Shown: one piece after another, positions 1 to 7,702 of the stretch | How positions within the stretch are numbered: the first letter of the stretch is position 1 | Layout: every line of letters begins with the position of its first letter | Origin: a virus | Direction: 5' to 3' (one strand) | IMG/VR virus record: IMGVR_UViG_3300027668_000008 | Location: 1-64,000 of that record | DNA length: 64,000 nt | The notes under the pieces: generated by a model | Database searches by the model: none | Seen by the model: only the letters and a program-made list of their open reading frames with translations | Told to the model about the DNA's origin: nothing | Position numbers and translations under genes: made by a program

Positions 1-454
1 ATAGTATACATTGTACATTATAAGTAACATATTGAATTATATACAATACTATATAAACACAGTATGATATATGCAATACTATATAATCATATTGTACTCG
101 AAAGAGTGCATACTGTAGTAGTGACTACGTCTACTATAGTACAGGTTTAATACGTTACTAGTGTAGACATATCCATCACACGTTATATAACCCTAGAAGA
201 CTATAAGTTTATTTACTAGTATACTAGTAGCGGAACTAAAGGGTTGAAAAGGTGTTGCCAAAACCTAAAAAAGTTGACCAGCGATTTGATTGCGCCAGGG
301 TAAGGAATCACGGTGGGGCCAAAACGTAGCCCCCTGGGCCTGAAATATAATTCTTTTTTTATTATTCTGAGTTTACTCTAATACTAGTATAGCATATAGC
401 ATAGATTCAATATTAGGGGTCTACAGTGTACATACACTGCTAGTACTAGTACTA
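1..454. other. Non-coding left edge, ACTAGT-rich
   Basis: I see no credible gene in this stretch. It is very AT-rich, with many overlapping TATAC/TACTATA words and several copies of the palindrome ACTAGT (near 157, 213, 221, 383 and 443). The only GC-rich part is about 290-340, described separately as a possible folded RNA, followed by a T-run near 353-360. It may be a regulatory or recombination-prone intergenic region, but nothing in it identifies an origin or attachment site. Confidence 0.5.
294..360 (+). ncRNA. Possible structured RNA or terminator-like hairpin
   Basis: An inner stem GGGGC (315-319) pairs with GCCCC (329-333), and an outer CCAG (295-298) pairs with CTGG (334-337), leaving a large 5'-side bulge. 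A run of T follows at about 353-360, rather far from the stem for a classical intrinsic terminator. This is the only GC-rich island in the AT-rich left edge. Whether it is a small RNA, a terminator or chance cannot be decided from sequence. Confidence 0.25.
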
Positions 455-727
455 CTATGCATAGGGACTACCTACTATATCAATAGCCCACTGATCCCAA
501 GGCTCTGTTGTTGTAGCCTTCAAACAGTTAGTCTCTGTAGTAAGACCTGGTGCTAGTACATCATTCTCTAGTATACTAGTAATAGTATTGACTTCACTCT
601 CATCATCACTGTCTACCCATAGCACACCATGTGCCCATTCCATCTTAGGAGCACAACTCTGCAGGTTATCAGTAAAGTAATCTTGTATAGTAGTAATACT
701 CGTTTGCTCTATGTTATCATATGACAT
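455..727 (-). CDS. Small acidic protein, unknown function
   Basis: A 90-residue acidic protein with no family I recognise and no signal peptide or membrane segment. It is supported as a gene by an AAGGAG ribosome binding site about 8 nt before the ATG at 727 and by a strong promoter (761-788) directly upstream. It stands alone on the minus strand next to another small promoter-driven gene (798-953), a layout typical of early phage genes that act on the host. No function can be given. Confidence 0.7.
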   Translation of the reverse strand: MSYDNIEQTSITTIQDYFTDNLQSCAPKMEWAHGVLWVDSDDESEVNTITSILENDVLAPGLTTETNCLKATTTEPWDQWAIDIVGSPYA

Positions 728-760
728 ATGTATGCTCCTTTAAAGTTAACTTATACTATA

Positions 761-788
761 ATTATAACACAACTAGACGTACTGTCAA
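761..788 (-). promoter_or_regulatory. Sigma70-like promoter, TTGACA-N16-TATAAT
   Basis: Read on the minus strand, TTGACA (788-783) is followed after exactly 16 nt by TATAAT (766-761) and then by a TAGTATAAGTTAA element before the AAGGAG of the 455-727 gene. It is one of a family of near-identical promoters in this window. Confidence 0.8.
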
Positions 789-797
789 CCGGTTATT

Positions 798-953
798 TTA
801 TAATAAGTCGATTTCTAATTCAGATAAACACACAACTACGGCTTGACTAGGTGATGTTGTTACGTTATAACTAATGCAGGCATTACTGGCTTGATCGAAT
901 GTAGAGAAAAAGAGTGTAGTTTGTGTTGCGAAGTCGACGATTGCGTACTGCAT
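798..953 (-). CDS. 51-residue protein, unknown function
   Basis: This short gene encodes 51 residues (MQYAIVDFATQ...) ending in LSELEIDLL. An AGGAG ribosome binding site lies 7-8 nt before the ATG at 953, and a TTGACA-N16-TATAAT promoter (992-1019) stands directly upstream, so it is very likely expressed. No conserved domain is recognised; there is no transmembrane segment. Like its neighbour at 455-727 it is a single-gene unit, which suggests an early host-directed role, but that is inference. Confidence 0.6.
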   Translation of the reverse strand: MQYAIVDFATQTTLFFSTFDQASNACISYNVTTSPSQAVVVCLSELEIDLL

Positions 954-991
954 AGAGTATCTCCTGTTTGTTTAACTTAACTTATACTACT

Positions 992-1019
992 ATTATAGCA
1001 TATCTAGCCGGCTTGTCAA
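992..1019 (-). promoter_or_regulatory. Sigma70-like promoter, TTGACA-N16-TATAAT
   Basis: On the minus strand TTGACA (1019-1014) and TATAAT (997-992) are separated by 16 nt, followed by AGTAGTATAAGTTAA. It drives the 51-residue gene at 798-953. Confidence 0.8.
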
Positions 1020-1117
1020 CCTAAATAAATACATTTGTACACATTATTATGTGGATATTCAGTCATAGTTGTACGTTACTATTGGTTCAATAGTCCAGAA
1101 CTCCAGTTTACATATAC

Positions 1118-1146
1118 ATTATAACAGGTTTTCACCATGTTGTCAA
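1118..1146 (-). promoter_or_regulatory. Promoter-like element without a clear gene
   Basis: On the minus strand TTGACA (1146-1141) is followed after 17 nt by TATAAT (1123-1118). No ORF starts in the roughly 100 nt before the next promoter (992-1019). It is either an upstream promoter for the 798-953 gene or the start of a small RNA. Confidence 0.55.
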
Positions 1147-1159
1147 CCTAATTAAACGG

Positions 1160-1187
1160 TTGACAAACTGAATAAACAGTGTATAAT
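1160..1187 (+). promoter_or_regulatory. Sigma70-like promoter for the first radical SAM gene
   Basis: TTGACA (1160-1165) and TATAAT (1182-1187) are separated by 16 nt on the plus strand, 31 nt before the ATG at 1219. It overlaps closely with the oppositely directed promoter at 1118-1146, making a divergent pair. Confidence 0.8.
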
Positions 1188-1218
1188 ATAATATTAACCT
1201 CCTTATGAACAGGTAGTA

Positions 1219-2523
1219 ATGACGAAACCCAATAAGAAAAGCCCTACACACTGTATGTTACCATGGATTCATTCGCATACTAGTGCTAATGGAACCTTCA
1301 AACCATGTTGTAATGCCATGGGCAGTGATCAACCACTGTGGACCAGTGATGCAAATGATGAAAGCACGTGGTATAAACAGGATCCTAACGCTACTAATGT
1401 AGCAAGAGCCGGCGATAGTATGAGTATAAGACGTAACAACATGACATTAAGTGAGTGGTTCACTAGTGCTTACATGGATAAACTACGCAATGACCTTGCT
1501 AATGGTGTACAAAACCCTATGTGTGGAAGGTGTTGGAGAGATGAAACTCGTAGTGGTACTAGTATAAGACAAAGATATAACAGTAAGTATGAACATCATA
1601 CCACTGTTGAACCCTCAATCTCATACCTAGACCTCAAGTTAACCAACCAATGTAACCTCAAGTGTAGGATGTGTGGCCCAAGTGACAGTAATTTAATAGC
1701 ACAAGACATAGTAGAACTAGAATCCCGGGGGTTGACAGTGCCCGTTAACTATGCTAATGCCTTCGGCCCTAGGAGAAGAAGCCATGCAGATACCAATTAC
1801 ATCGGAGGTTTGCCGGCAAGTACACTAGAAGACATTGAACATCTACTACCACAGTTAACACAACTTAAAGTAACCGGTGGTGAACCAACGCTACAACCAG
1901 AAGTACTACGCTTGTTCGATAGATGTATAGACAACAAGTATGCAGAAAACATTGAACTACACGTTACTACCAATGCTACCAAGTTTACAACAAAGTTTCT
2001 TGAACGTATAGAGCAATTTAAGAACACAAGATTCAATATAAGCGTTGATGGTTATGGTACAACATACAATTACATACGCTATCCCTTTACATGGGACAAG
2101 TTTAATGCTCGTATACAGTTACTAGAAAGTAGATACACTAGTAGTACTACAATACATTGGGCCTATACTTGTGTACCACAGATGTTTAACATAGAGAACA
2201 TACATAAACTACAACAACGAGTAGGGTCAGAACATTTATATGTGAACAATGTGCTACACCCTGACGGTATATACAACAGTTTAGACATAGTACCTGAACA
2301 TATACTAGTATACGCACTAGAGAACATAGAGTATGTTGAAGGTCAAAGTGATATTTTAATTAATTATATTAAAACATTATTAAATGATTATAAGCCCGTG
2401 ACTAAGAGTAGACTAGCAGACATGGTAAAGAGTGTTACTAGTGTAGACATACTACGCAATCAGCACTACAGTGAGTGTTTAGACCCCTTAACAGTGAAGT
2501 TTATAACTGAATCAGCATTGTAG
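1219..2523 (+). CDS. Radical SAM protein with N-terminal twitch domain (type B)
   Basis: A 434-residue radical SAM enzyme. The core carries Cys145-x3-Cys149-x2-Cys152 (NQCNLKCRMC) for the SAM-binding 4Fe-4S cluster, and the glycine-rich motif VTGGEPTLQ. Ahead of the core are Cys12, Cys30/31 and Cys102-x2-Cys105, the pattern of an auxiliary Fe-S twitch domain at the N terminus, as in the family called twitch domain-containing radical SAM protein. Five more type B relatives follow downstream. This copy is set apart: it has its own promoter, lies 387 nt before the main cluster, and uses CTA leucine codons and ACTAGT words far more than its paralogues, which suggests separate acquisition. Substrate unknown. 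Confidence 0.88.
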   Translation: MTKPNKKSPTHCMLPWIHSHTSANGTFKPCCNAMGSDQPLWTSDANDESTWYKQDPNATNVARAGDSMSIRRNNMTLSEWFTSAYMDKLRNDLANGVQNPMCGRCWRDETRSGTSIRQRYNSKYEHHTTVEPSISYLDLKLTNQCNLKCRMCGPSDSNLIAQDIVELESRGLTVPVNYANAFGPRRRSHADTNYIGGLPASTLEDIEHLLPQLTQLKVTGGEPTLQPEVLRLFDRCIDNKYAENIELHVTTNATKFTTKFLERIEQFKNTRFNISVDGYGTTYNYIRYPFTWDKFNARIQLLESRYTSSTTIHWAYTCVPQMFNIENIHKLQQRVGSEHLYVNNVLHPDGIYNSLDIVPEHILVYALENIEYVEGQSDILINYIKTLLNDYKPVTKSRLADMVKSVTSVDILRNQHYSECLDPLTVKFITESAL

Positions 2524-2910
2524 ACGGTTGTAATGGACATACCTTGAGAAACGGAAGCGACAGAAAGGCATACCTCAGCGACTCGAACCGACCTATAAGA
2601 AAAATTCTACACCCTAGATTCACTAGCACTACTAGTGTAATTAAATGAATTTACTTGCTCTTTGGTTGTTTCTCTAGTATAATGAGTACTATAAGCAGTG
2701 CTAAATAGTAGTGCGTATACTAGTTCTATAGTGTGTGCTTTCCCCATGCAAACTTTAACTACTATACAACTGTATACTATAATGTGAATTAAATCATTTA
2801 TTATTTTTAGTTCTCTACTAGTGTAAAACAAACCTGTACTAGTGTAGAACAGAGTAAATAACAATACTATTAGAGTAACAATGCTAACTATCAATTACAA
2901 GAGAACATAG
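2524..2910. other. Intergenic region before the radical SAM cluster
   Basis: This 387-nt gap holds several ACTAGT copies (about 2632, 2717, 2817, 2838). A minus-strand open frame (2607-2894) exists but has a TTG start, no ribosome binding site and repeat-like composition, so I do not call it a gene. I see no convincing promoter or terminator; a more GC-rich segment at 2524-2600 has partial inverted repeats but no tRNA fold. Confidence 0.4.
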
Positions 2911-4509
2911 ATGTCAAAACTGGACAACCCATACGATAAAACACAATTTACTACTAATCCACTAGAACCTTTAAGTGTACTATCATTAAAAGAACGCAAA
3001 GCAAACAAATGGTTTGATGCTGAAGGCAACACTATGTTTCAATATGAACGTGTTAAACGTTTAGAATTGGAATTCAATAATACTTGTTTCTTATACTGTG
3101 GAGGTTGTGGACGTACATTTAATCCAGAACTAGAGAAAGCAGGTAAGAAACTAATCATGCTTAAAGACGTTAAAAAGTTCTTCCCACCCGAATTTTGTGC
3201 TCAACTGCATTATTTTTTAAGTTGCGGTAACTATGGTGATCCAACAGCACATCCAGAGACACTAGACATACTACGTTGGTTTAGAACAAATGGAACAAAG
3301 AACGTAAGCATAAGTTCAAACGGAGCAAGTCGTAGTCCTGAATGGTGGGCTGAACTGGCTGGCATCATCAATGGAGAAGGTGGAAGCCGTGATGATATTA
3401 AAAACTATTACGGCGGTAGAGTTACCTTTAGCATTGACGGACTAGCAGACACCAACCATTTATACCGTGTGGGTGCAAAATGGGATAGGATAGTGGAAAA
3501 TGTTACTGCGTTTATTAATGCAGGAGGCAGAGCTAGATGGCAATGGATTATGATGAACCATAATGAACACCAATTAGAAGAAGCAAAAGCATGGGCTAAA
3601 GAAATAGGCTTTAGTGAGTTTATAGAAAAGGTTAGTTTTAGATATAACCCCATACGTTTAAGCAAACGTGAAGCAGAGAAACTAGCAGAAGACCAAGAGT
3701 TTGAAATGCTTAAAGACCGTAGTTTAAAGCAGGAGGAACTGCGAAAAGACGTTAGTATGAAATTTGAGCTTACCGACGCTAATGCGGCACTGAGTGCCCG
3801 AGCCGCCAAGCAAGGTGGCACCGAATTGAGCCCAGTTAATGTAAGTGTTAATCCAGAGAATCAACATCCTTATAGAGAAAAGATTAAAGGCATACACGAA
3901 CGTACAAGCAAGACTGCTAAAAAGTTTTGGAGCACTAAACAAAACATTATATGTCAAAACATAGGTGATCCAAGGATATATGTTGATGCAACAGGTAAAG
4001 TATGGCCCTGCAATTGGTTAGGTGGAATAGAGTTTTATGAAAATAAGGACAAGCATTGGCCTCTACCAAGTTATAAGAAGTATGGTATAGATGATCAATG
4101 GAACAGTTTATATAACTTTGCAGACGACGATAATCCAGTTAGAAGCATACTAGAACATCCTTTTTATGAGTATTTGTTAGAAGAAGATTGGAAACATAGT
4201 AGTGAAATGCAACCTGCTAAATGTAAACAAATGTGTCATACAGAGCTAGGTGATGGTATATTTGAAAGTATGAGACGTAATGAACAGAATTTAAAAACTG
4301 GTGAGTATAAAGACATCAGCGAAATACATGATACAGGTATTACTAAAGATGGTGGTCAAGTTGTTATGGCTCCAGAAGGTCAAAAGACTGGACGCTTTAA
4401 ACATCAAGGCGGAACAGGTATTGGTCCTGGCAGTAACAAGGCTGTAGAAGGATTAGATCAAAGCATACTAGATATTGAAACAATAGATGAAGACACCAAC
4501 GAATCATAA
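2911..4509 (+). CDS. Radical SAM protein with C-terminal twitch-like domain (type A)
   Basis: A 532-residue radical SAM protein, first of the type A series. The cluster motif is Cys59-x3-Cys63-x2-Cys66. In place of the usual GGEP it has CGNYGDPTAHPE (about 105-116), shared in form with the other type A proteins. Cys348, Cys367 and Cys438-x3-Cys442 give a C-terminal auxiliary Fe-S domain. It is longer than its relatives because of a charged insertion around 250-340 and a Gly-rich tail of about 80 residues. Its 3' end overlaps the next gene, a type B radical SAM, by 23 nt, so the two are probably co-translated. The ribosome binding site is weak. Substrate unknown. Confidence 0.85.
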   Translation: MSKLDNPYDKTQFTTNPLEPLSVLSLKERKANKWFDAEGNTMFQYERVKRLELEFNNTCFLYCGGCGRTFNPELEKAGKKLIMLKDVKKFFPPEFCAQLHYFLSCGNYGDPTAHPETLDILRWFRTNGTKNVSISSNGASRSPEWWAELAGIINGEGGSRDDIKNYYGGRVTFSIDGLADTNHLYRVGAKWDRIVENVTAFINAGGRARWQWIMMNHNEHQLEEAKAWAKEIGFSEFIEKVSFRYNPIRLSKREAEKLAEDQEFEMLKDRSLKQEELRKDVSMKFELTDANAALSARAAKQGGTELSPVNVSVNPENQHPYREKIKGIHERTSKTAKKFWSTKQNIICQNIGDPRIYVDATGKVWPCNWLGGIEFYENKDKHWPLPSYKKYGIDDQWNSLYNFADDDNPVRSILEHPFYEYLLEEDWKHSSEMQPAKCKQMCHTELGDGIFESMRRNEQNLKTGEYKDISEIHDTGITKDGGQVVMAPEGQKTGRFKHQGGTGIGPGSNKAVEGLDQSILDIETIDEDTNES

Positions 4510-5797
4510 ACAATTAAAAGGCTTTTGTGTACTGCCTTTTATTCATTTAAGCACACGCACTGATGGTAGTATGCAGATATGCTGTCATGCTAACAGTAGT
4601 AGTACGGAAGATAATAGAAAACCCGGCGTTAATCGTAAAGATGATGGTAGTTTAGTTAATCTAAAGCAGGATAGAGCTGAAGACTATTGGAATACAGAGT
4701 TTATGCGTACTATACGCACAGATATGTTGGCAAATAAGATGCCAAGAGCTTGTTTAACTTGTTATAAAGAAGAAGGATTAGGCTATCGCAGTAAACGTGT
4801 ATGGGAAAACGAAGAGTGGGAAAGGCGTATTGATGTGCCTGCATTATTAAAAGGTGTTGACAATAGTGGAGCAATGAGTTATGGTATACACTATGTTGAT
4901 ATGAAGTTAGGTAATAAATGTGACCTTGCTTGTGTTATGTGCAACCCTGCTGATAGTACACAATGGATACCTGACTATAATAAATTAATTAGCAGTGCTA
5001 GTGATGAATTAAATAAAGAAGTTTATTGGAATAAATCAGAAGCAGGTGGATATAATTGGTGGAAAAATAATAAAACATATTGGACTGACATATATGAGCA
5101 GTTGCATAACCTAAGACATATTTATATTATTGGTGGTGAGCCAACTATTAATAAAGAATTTAAACAGTTCTTACAGTATTGCGTAGATAATAATTATGCA
5201 AAAGGTATTGAATTAAGATTTAATACTAATGGACAAACAATAGATCCTGAATTAAAACAATTATACACAAAATTTAAACATTGTTTAATTCATTTAAGCA
5301 TGGACGGTATATACGAACGTTATGAATATATTCGTTATCCTGGTACATGGGCTAAAGAATTAGAAGTATTAAAGTATTGGGACAATATGCCTGACAACGT
5401 AACAGTTGACATCGACTGTACAGTTAGTGCATTAAACGTTAGCCATATACCAGACTTTGTACGTTGGAAGATGGATCAAGGCTTTAAAAAATTAAATAAA
5501 ACAAGATTCGGTGGCACTATAGGAATGCATTTACTATGGACACCTAACTTCTTAGGCATTAATAATTTAAATGATGAAATAAAAGCCAAAGCAAGTAACG
5601 ATATAGCACAACTACGCATGGAACTTGGCACAACAGTTACAAATAGATATAAAAAATTTGATGCACTATTAAATGCACTAGATAAACCAGCAACAAATAT
5701 AACAGTCTTAGTTGAGTACTTGGACAAAATGGATAAGATAAGAGGAACTTCATGGCAGGATACATTTCCAGAACTAATCAGTTTGCGAAAGAGCTAA
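4487..5797 (+). CDS. Radical SAM protein with N-terminal twitch domain (type B)
   Basis: A 436-residue type B radical SAM enzyme. Auxiliary cluster cysteines are Cys14, Cys32/33, Cys89 and Cys92; the core motif is Cys145-x3-Cys149-x2-Cys152 and the SAM-binding motif is IGGEPTINK. The start at 4487 lies within the end of the type A gene upstream (23-nt overlap), which argues for translational coupling and possibly for a partnered pair. It overlaps the aminotransferase-like gene downstream by 46 nt. Substrate unknown. Confidence 0.87.
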   Translation: MKTPTNHKQLKGFCVLPFIHLSTRTDGSMQICCHANSSSTEDNRKPGVNRKDDGSLVNLKQDRAEDYWNTEFMRTIRTDMLANKMPRACLTCYKEEGLGYRSKRVWENEEWERRIDVPALLKGVDNSGAMSYGIHYVDMKLGNKCDLACVMCNPADSTQWIPDYNKLISSASDELNKEVYWNKSEAGGYNWWKNNKTYWTDIYEQLHNLRHIYIIGGEPTINKEFKQFLQYCVDNNYAKGIELRFNTNGQTIDPELKQLYTKFKHCLIHLSMDGIYERYEYIRYPGTWAKELEVLKYWDNMPDNVTVDIDCTVSALNVSHIPDFVRWKMDQGFKKLNKTRFGGTIGMHLLWTPNFLGINNLNDEIKAKASNDIAQLRMELGTTVTNRYKKFDALLNALDKPATNITVLVEYLDKMDKIRGTSWQDTFPELISLRKS

Positions 5798-6726
5798 TAG
5801 AAAAAGAATTAATTAGCCACAAAAAGCACAACGCAATATACGATTACTTTTTTCAAACAACATTAAGGGACGCACCGTGGTATGATTGGTTAGACCAACC
5901 CGGATACTTTGAAGTTGCGGATGAATATAAAGAACGTATGACTGAATGGATTGTTGATAATGATTTTAATACTGTACATGGATTAGATAACTTTAAGCAT
6001 CGCGATTTAATTAATGGAACTACACAAGCATTTGATGAAGCATATTATAGATACAGTGGCAGACGTTTAAGAATATTGCGTGGCGAGTATGCGTATCACA
6101 AACGTGTTGTGTCTGATTATGTTTATTTAGACGAAGTATATTCAGAAGATTTAAGCATGAGCCAATTAGATGGTGATAACCCAATAAAAGAAAACGATTG
6201 GGTAATAATTAGTTTCCCATTTTGTGGAACAGGCGGAACTCCATTAGGATATCATGCAATATTAAATGATTGTTTGTTAAAAAAGGTTCCTGTATTAATA
6301 GATTGTGCTTGGTATGGAACTTGTATGGATCAACATATTGATTTAACACACCCTGCTATCAGTGAAGTAAGTTTTAGTTTAACTAAAAGCACAGGTACAG
6401 GCAACATTAGAAGTGGTGTGCGTTACAGTAATTACGAAGATAACTTACCAATTAGACAACAAAACAATTATAATCATTTAGTATTGGGAGCGGCACAAGT
6501 AGGTATTCATGTAATGAAACATATACCTAGTGACTGGCAAGTAAAGAATTACAGAGATTTTCAAATACAACTATGTCGTAAGTTAAACATTATGCCTAGT
6601 CCATGTATGCATATCGCAATAGCAGATGGTGAAGAAGATTGGCACAAGGACTTCTTAATGGACCAACGACATTACAAAGTTGGCATTAGACAGGCACTTA
6701 AGGCAATGAAGAAGGAACAACTTTAA
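5752..6726 (+). CDS. PLP-dependent aminotransferase-like protein (fold type I)
   Basis: The 324 residues show the layout of fold-type I PLP enzymes: NGTTQAFDEAY (about 88-98) like the cofactor phosphate-binding turn, a segment at 150-170 corresponding to the NNPTG region, Asp184 in LIDCAWYGTC as the pyridine-nitrogen partner, and Lys212 in SLTKSTGTGNIRSG as the likely Schiff-base lysine. The family would perform transamination, beta-elimination or a related amino acid reaction. An AGAGGA ribosome binding site supports the start at 5752 despite the 46-nt overlap with the upstream radical SAM gene. It ends in MKKEQL within a 28-nt sequence repeated at the end of the next gene. The specific reaction is unknown. 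Confidence 0.7.
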   Translation: MAGYISRTNQFAKELIEKELISHKKHNAIYDYFFQTTLRDAPWYDWLDQPGYFEVADEYKERMTEWIVDNDFNTVHGLDNFKHRDLINGTTQAFDEAYYRYSGRRLRILRGEYAYHKRVVSDYVYLDEVYSEDLSMSQLDGDNPIKENDWVIISFPFCGTGGTPLGYHAILNDCLLKKVPVLIDCAWYGTCMDQHIDLTHPAISEVSFSLTKSTGTGNIRSGVRYSNYEDNLPIRQQNNYNHLVLGAAQVGIHVMKHIPSDWQVKNYRDFQIQLCRKLNIMPSPCMHIAIADGEEDWHKDFLMDQRHYKVGIRQALKAMKKEQL

Positions 6727-6732
6727 TGAGTA
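6705..6732 (+). repeat. 28-nt direct repeat, left copy
   Basis: This segment spans the end of the aminotransferase-like gene and the start of the DUF1289 gene. The same 28 nt, with one mismatch (GGAAC versus GAAAC), recur at 6965-6992 across the end of the DUF1289 gene and the start of the next. The repeats flank the DUF1289 gene exactly. Confidence 0.8.
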
Positions 6733-6986
6733 TGATTTCTCCATGTATCAGCATATGTAGATGGGATCCAGTAACCAGTAACTGTTACGGATGTGGTCGT
6801 ACTGTTGCAGAGAAAATGATATGGAAAGACCAGGATACCACAGACGAGTGGAAAGAAAACAATTTAAAAGAGTGCATGGAAAGATTATCAGGGTGGCAAT
6901 TAGAAAGTTTCAAGGAATCATATCAGCATAAGATTAAATACGGTATATCCTTGTTTAAAAAAGAAATGAAGAAGAAACAACTTTAA
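6726..6986 (+). CDS. DUF1289-like small cysteine protein
   Basis: An 86-residue protein beginning SPCISICRWDP and continuing with CYGCGRTVAEKMIW, which matches the DUF1289 pattern SPCI.VC.....C.GC.RT..EI..W. The four cysteines (Cys7, Cys11, Cys19, Cys22) could bind a metal or Fe-S cluster. Members usually form short stand-alone proteins of unknown role. Start and stop overlap the neighbours by one base (TAATG) on both sides, and the gene is bracketed by a 28-nt direct repeat, so it may have been inserted or lost as a cassette. Its place among Fe-S enzymes suggests a helper role, which is inference. Confidence 0.75.
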   Translation: MSMISPCISICRWDPVTSNCYGCGRTVAEKMIWKDQDTTDEWKENNLKECMERLSGWQLESFKESYQHKIKYGISLFKKEMKKKQL

Positions 6987-6992
6987 TGAGTA
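6965..6992 (+). repeat. 28-nt direct repeat, right copy
   Basis: Second copy of the repeat at 6705-6732, offset by 260 nt, which equals the length of the DUF1289 gene unit. It encodes the C-terminal MKKKQL and the TAATGAGTA coupling junction. Confidence 0.8.
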
Positions 6993-7702
6993 ACACACCT
7001 AATCCTGTAATTCGAATTATTGGCGATAGTTTTTTTACTAAAACTAAACGTAATTGGCTAGACCGTGCTATAGATCCAACACAGTTTACAATACATAACA
7101 GTGCTAAAGGTGGTACTGGCTTTTGGAGACAGTTAGATCAAGTAAAAGATTTAAAGAACCAAGACTATTATAATAATATTAAATATTGTATAGTAGGGTG
7201 GAGTCATCCATTTAGAATGTATGCTCCAGAGTATATGAGAGACTGGCGTATGAACGATCCAGCACTTTGTGATGAGGAGTTCTTTGGAGTCAAACACGAT
7301 CCTGGACTTAAAGCAAAGCAAGGTACAGTTTCTAATATGATTAAGTATGATTTAATAAATGAAGGTAGAGAATGTACTAAAGCATACGACTTATTACAGT
7401 ATGTTGATGCAGTATTATATCCTAGTATGCCACATATTAAATTCATTAACTTCTTTTGCTTTGACTTTGATTATATAGATGTAACATTAAATGACTTTAA
7501 CTTTAAAAACGCTGTTACAATACATCCAACATTATTTGATATTTGTACTGCTGATGAAAAGGATCCTGATAAAAAGGTAACTCCTATGGACGTTAATAAT
7601 CATTTAAATCATATACAACATAAAGGCATGGCATTAATGTTGGCAAATATAATACGTGATACAGAACAATTCAAACGAGTGAATATTAATAAATGGCTTT
7701 AG
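6986..7702 (+). CDS. SGNH-like hydrolase-family protein
   Basis: A 238-residue protein opening with RIIGDSFFTK, which resembles block I (GDS) of the SGNH/GDSL hydrolase superfamily, followed by SAKGGTGFW, a possible block II glycine. A canonical C-terminal DxxH is not obvious, though HLNHIQHKGMAL near the end resembles the His region. SGNH enzymes act on esters or acyl groups. It is coupled to the DUF1289 gene (TAATG) and overlaps the next radical SAM gene by 10 nt. Three other SGNH-like proteins occur in the window (33968-34813, 34810-35520, 61841-62551). Activity is uncertain. Confidence 0.5.
   Translation: MSNTPNPVIRIIGDSFFTKTKRNWLDRAIDPTQFTIHNSAKGGTGFWRQLDQVKDLKNQDYYNNIKYCIVGWSHPFRMYAPEYMRDWRMNDPALCDEEFFGVKHDPGLKAKQGTVSNMIKYDLINEGRECTKAYDLLQYVDAVLYPSMPHIKFINFFCFDFDYIDVTLNDFNFKNAVTIHPTLFDICTADEKDPDKKVTPMDVNNHLNHIQHKGMALMLANIIRDTEQFKRVNINKWL

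Noticed and set aside
2524-2610. Possible tRNA, suggested by a TTCGA-type loop on the minus strand (near 2583-2592)
   Set aside because: The flanking bases do not pair as a T-arm and no acceptor stem, anticodon arm or CCA can be laid out.
2607-2894. Minus-strand frame encoding a 95-residue hydrophobic protein
   Set aside because: It has a TTG start without a ribosome binding site, lies in ACTAGT-rich repeat-like intergenic DNA, and its composition looks like that of AT-rich non-coding sequence.
3408-3821. Long minus-strand frame inside the first type A radical SAM gene
   Set aside because: It is antisense to a well-supported gene with clear motifs, has no ribosome binding site and no recognisable product.
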